DNA of 7,286 nucleotides, taken from NCBI GenBank assembly GCA_947589655.1, contig CANQCE010000050.1, positions 1 through 7,286 on the forward strand, in the 5' to 3' direction. The stretch comes from an uncultured Clostridia bacterium (GTDB taxonomy: Bacteria > Bacillota > Clostridia > Christensenellales > UBA1242). This document shows positions 5,294 through 7,286 of the stretch, one piece after another (the stretch's first letter is position 1; every line of letters starts with the position of its first letter). The translations under genes and the position numbers were made by a program. The notes under the pieces were generated by a model. The model saw only the letters and a program-made list of their open reading frames with translations. It did no database searches and was not told the origin of the DNA.

Positions 5294-6543
5294 AGTATTT
5301 TTTCACGCAACTTTACAAAACGCCCATGTTTTTTGTGTTTGTGCTTATGGTTGCTTTTTATGGCTTTCATGCTCTTGGAAGAACGGCGGAAATAAACCAA
5401 TATGCAGTTGTTACTGCGGTGGGCATTGACATGGCGGAGGAAGAAGAAGGAGAGCAGTTATACGAGGTTACACTGCTCACTTTTATCCCTGTTGCACAGC
5501 AATCCTTTACGGAATCTTACAAGGTTTTTAATGCAAAGGGCAGAAGTGTATCCGAAGCCATGGATTTGGCAAGTTTGAACATTGGTCGCGAAATTGGCTT
5601 GTCGCATATAAAAATAATTGTTTTAAGCAAAGAGTTGATAGAAAACGGACTGCACAAATTTTTGGATTATCTTTCCAGAAATGTGCAGGTTGCATCCAGC
5701 ACCAAAGTTGTTGCAACGGATAGCACAGCCAAAGATTTTTTAACAACAGCACAAAATCTTGATAACGAAAGTTCCATTAAGGTTAGTGAGCATATTATGT
5801 ATAACTCGGAATACATTTACTCCACTGAAAGTTCTTTGGAAACATTTTTTAAAGGCACTTTTGGCCCTACAAAAGTGGGGCTTATGGCGTGCCTTTCTCC
5901 TAAATCGCCAGACGAGCAAACCATGCCAACAGCCGCTTCCGACAGCCAGGGCGCAGGCGAGGAAAAGTCAGGCAGCTCTGGCGGTTCTGGCACCTCAACG
6001 CAAGACATGATAACGCAGTGCCATGTATATGTTTTTAAAGAGGGCGAACTTGTTGTCACGCTTGGCGAGCGCGAAATGAAAAAGGTAAACTTTGTTTGTG
6101 GAGATTACACCGATGGCTCTATACAAGTGAAGAACATATCAGATAAGCATTTTACAAATGCAAATGTTACATTTGAAATTTTTGGCAAATCTATGAAATA
6201 CAATGTGAGTTATCAAAACGGAATACCTGTTATAAACATTGATACCAGCCTAACTTTGCGCATGAGCGAAGTGGAAGATGAAACAGGGATGGTAAAAGAG
6301 AATGTGGAACTTTTTGTTATATCGCCAGAAGCAACCAAAGCCATTGAAAGGAAAGTGAAGCAGTCTATGGCAGAAGGCATAAACACCATGAGGGAGAATC
6401 AGGTGGATATTGCGGATTTTTACACCTTGCTTTATAACAATAATAAGCAGGCATTTAAAAACTTTTTAGACAGTTTGGAGGACCCAGAAGACTATCTTAA
6501 CCGCATTGTTTTTAAAATAGGTGTGCGCATTTTGGCAAAATAA
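5290..6543 (+). CDS. gerAC: Spore germination protein GerA family, C subunit, without a lipobox cysteine
   Basis: This is the C subunit of the germinant receptor, normally a lipoprotein held on the outer face of the spore inner membrane. It is 417 residues long. It is recognised by EINQYAVVTAVGIDM (34-48), the counterpart of the family's GCWDxREIN...VGID block, by the central IGREIGLSHIKIIVLSKEL region (98-116), by the FFKGT segment (186-190), and by its place as third gene of the operon. AAGGAGG (5279-5285) precedes the ATG. The hydrophobic segment at about 12-29 is followed by ALGRTAE where GCWDRRE is expected. No cysteine occurs before residue 201, so lipidation is not possible and the segment is probably an uncleaved anchor. 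A Ser/Gly/Glu-rich linker (about 203-239) separates the N-terminal and C-terminal domains. The C-terminal end (from about 370) is divergent. Confidence 0.92.
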   Translation: MKYFFTQLYKTPMFFVFVLMVAFYGFHALGRTAEINQYAVVTAVGIDMAEEEEGEQLYEVTLLTFIPVAQQSFTESYKVFNAKGRSVSEAMDLASLNIGREIGLSHIKIIVLSKELIENGLHKFLDYLSRNVQVASSTKVVATDSTAKDFLTTAQNLDNESSIKVSEHIMYNSEYIYSTESSLETFFKGTFGPTKVGLMACLSPKSPDEQTMPTAASDSQGAGEEKSGSSGGSGTSTQDMITQCHVYVFKEGELVVTLGEREMKKVNFVCGDYTDGSIQVKNISDKHFTNANVTFEIFGKSMKYNVSYQNGIPVINIDTSLTLRMSEVEDETGMVKENVELFVISPEATKAIERKVKQSMAEGINTMRENQVDIADFYTLLYNNNKQAFKNFLDSLEDPEDYLNRIVFKIGVRILAK

Positions 6544-6609
6544 AAAAACTTGATTAAAAGCCCTCGACAAATTTTCACAAGAATATTTTTTGATTTGCCG
6601 CTTGTTTTG

Positions 6610-6638
6610 TTGTTTTTATTTTTTATTTGTGCTAAAAT
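6610..6638 (+). promoter_or_regulatory. Probable sigma-A promoter with extended -10 for ftsH
   Basis: TAAAAT (6633-6638), preceded by TGC (6630-6632), is a good extended -10. A weak -35, TTGTTT (6610-6615), is 17 bases upstream. The leader would be about 40 bases. The stretch TTGTGCTAAAAT is nearly the same as TTGTGCTAGAAT of the minus-strand promoter at 1697-1725. The rest of the 142-base gap after gerAC is AT-rich, with no convincing terminator or small gene. Confidence 0.6.
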
Positions 6639-6685
6639 CTACTTGTATTATGCAAATGAGCATAAGATTTCTTTAAGGAGTTTGT

Positions 6686-7286
6686 ATGAACGAAAAGAAA
6701 CAAGGCGGATTTAAACTTTCTTATATCATTGTCATTTTGGTGGCAGTGCTGCTTTTGTGCTTGCTTTTTGTAGATTTTGGCGACAATGGTCGCAAACTTT
6801 CGCAAACGGAAGTTTTGCAAGCTGTGGCAGGGGATTTTGACGATGGCGATGAAAAGAATATTCAGGCAACATATATTTACTACAAAAATGGCACTGGATA
6901 TATTCTTGTTGAAGGCTCTAAATACAAAACCAATCAAGTGCCTTCCTATTCTGACTATTATTTTAAATATGACGCAAGTGGTGCAGACGGATTTATTAAA
7001 GACTTGCGCCAAGCCATAGAGGTGGGCAATTTGCCTATCGAGGTGGAATATGCCCCAGCAGGAATTAACGCTTGGGATATTATTGTTCCAATTTTGTATG
7101 TTGGCTTTGCAATTTTAATCTTCTACCTTTTCTATCGCATGATTGCTGGCGCTAACCGAGGTGCTATGAACTTTGGCAAAACCAAAGTGAAAACCTATCA
7201 AATGTCAAAGGTTAAATTCTCCGACATTGCTGGCATGGATGAGGAAAAGGCGGAACTGCAAGAAATTGTTGAGTTTTTAAAGAATC
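6686..7286 (+). CDS. ftsH: ATP-dependent zinc metalloprotease FtsH, N-terminal part (3' end outside window)
   Basis: This is a membrane-bound AAA+ protease that degrades misfolded membrane proteins and regulators; in Bacillus it is also needed for sporulation. The frame is open to the right edge and 200 residues are visible, about a third of a normal FtsH. The start ATG has AAGGAG (6675-6680) five bases upstream. Features in order are a cytoplasmic lysine-rich start, membrane helix 1 (about 11-29), an extracytoplasmic domain (about 30-128), membrane helix 2 (about 129-151), a short linker with NFGKTKVK, and the diagnostic entry to the AAA domain, VKFSDIAGMDEEKAELQEIV (176-195). The Walker A, Walker B and HEXXH zinc site lie beyond the window. 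The first helix follows a standard FtsH layout, so the identification is firm despite truncation. Confidence 0.95.
   Translation, partial: MNEKKQGGFKLSYIIVILVAVLLLCLLFVDFGDNGRKLSQTEVLQAVAGDFDDGDEKNIQATYIYYKNGTGYILVEGSKYKTNQVPSYSDYYFKYDASGADGFIKDLRQAIEVGNLPIEVEYAPAGINAWDIIVPILYVGFAILIFYLFYRMIAGANRGAMNFGKTKVKTYQMSKVKFSDIAGMDEEKAELQEIVEFLKN

Noticed and set aside
6570..6630. Terminator after gerAC (ACAAG...CTTGT followed by T-rich sequence)
   Set aside because: The pairing is only about five base pairs around a very long loop, and the T-rich part is explained by general AT-richness.
6632..7019. Reading frames on both strands across the ftsH start
   Set aside because: They overlap the clear FtsH N-terminal frame, lack ribosome sites and show no family resemblance.

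Overview
This is a low-GC, AT-rich window from an endospore-forming member of the Firmicutes (Bacillota), most likely a Clostridia-type anaerobe. Three things support this: a complete GerA-type spore germinant receptor operon, strong Shine-Dalgarno sites of the GGAGG type, and short Gram-positive style promoters and terminators. The divergence of the proteins, and two neighbours I cannot assign to a known family, suggest an uncultured lineage. A more precise placement would be a guess. TGA is read as a stop and nothing suggests a recoded genetic code.

Layout. (1) Positions 1-901 hold the 3' part of leuS (leucyl-tRNA synthetase), entering from the left edge. (2) A short bidirectional terminator at 933-963 separates it from a convergent minus-strand gene (972-1673). 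That gene encodes a three-helix membrane protein with a highly charged Lys/Glu tail and two KKRGRKKK motifs, and it has a very good sigma-A promoter. (3) A short AT-rich divergent region (1674-1822) leads to a plus-strand gene (1823-2728) for a membrane-anchored extracellular protein with fibronectin-III-like repeats, ending in an intrinsic terminator (2735-2769). (4) The germinant receptor operon gerAA-gerAB-gerAC (2794-6543) follows, with overlapping genes and a sigma-G-type promoter lodged inside the upstream terminator. (5) A 142-base gap (6544-6685) carries a probable extended -10 promoter. It leads into ftsH, the membrane AAA+ protease, which runs off the right edge just after the start of its ATPase domain.

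How the genes work together. The three Ger proteins are expected to form one complex in the spore inner membrane: the A and B subunits are integral membrane proteins that sense the germinant, and the C subunit is on the outer face. The sigma-G-like promoter fits expression in the forespore. leuS and ftsH are housekeeping genes. The two unknown genes have no demonstrated link to germination, although the fibronectin-like one is immediately upstream in the same direction and has a -10 box resembling the sigma-G one. The most unusual points are a GerAC that has lost its lipobox cysteine, the nested terminator/sigma-G promoter with almost no leader, and the duplicated AT-hook-like basic motif on a membrane protein. 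I see no mobile element, CRISPR array, rRNA or tRNA gene.
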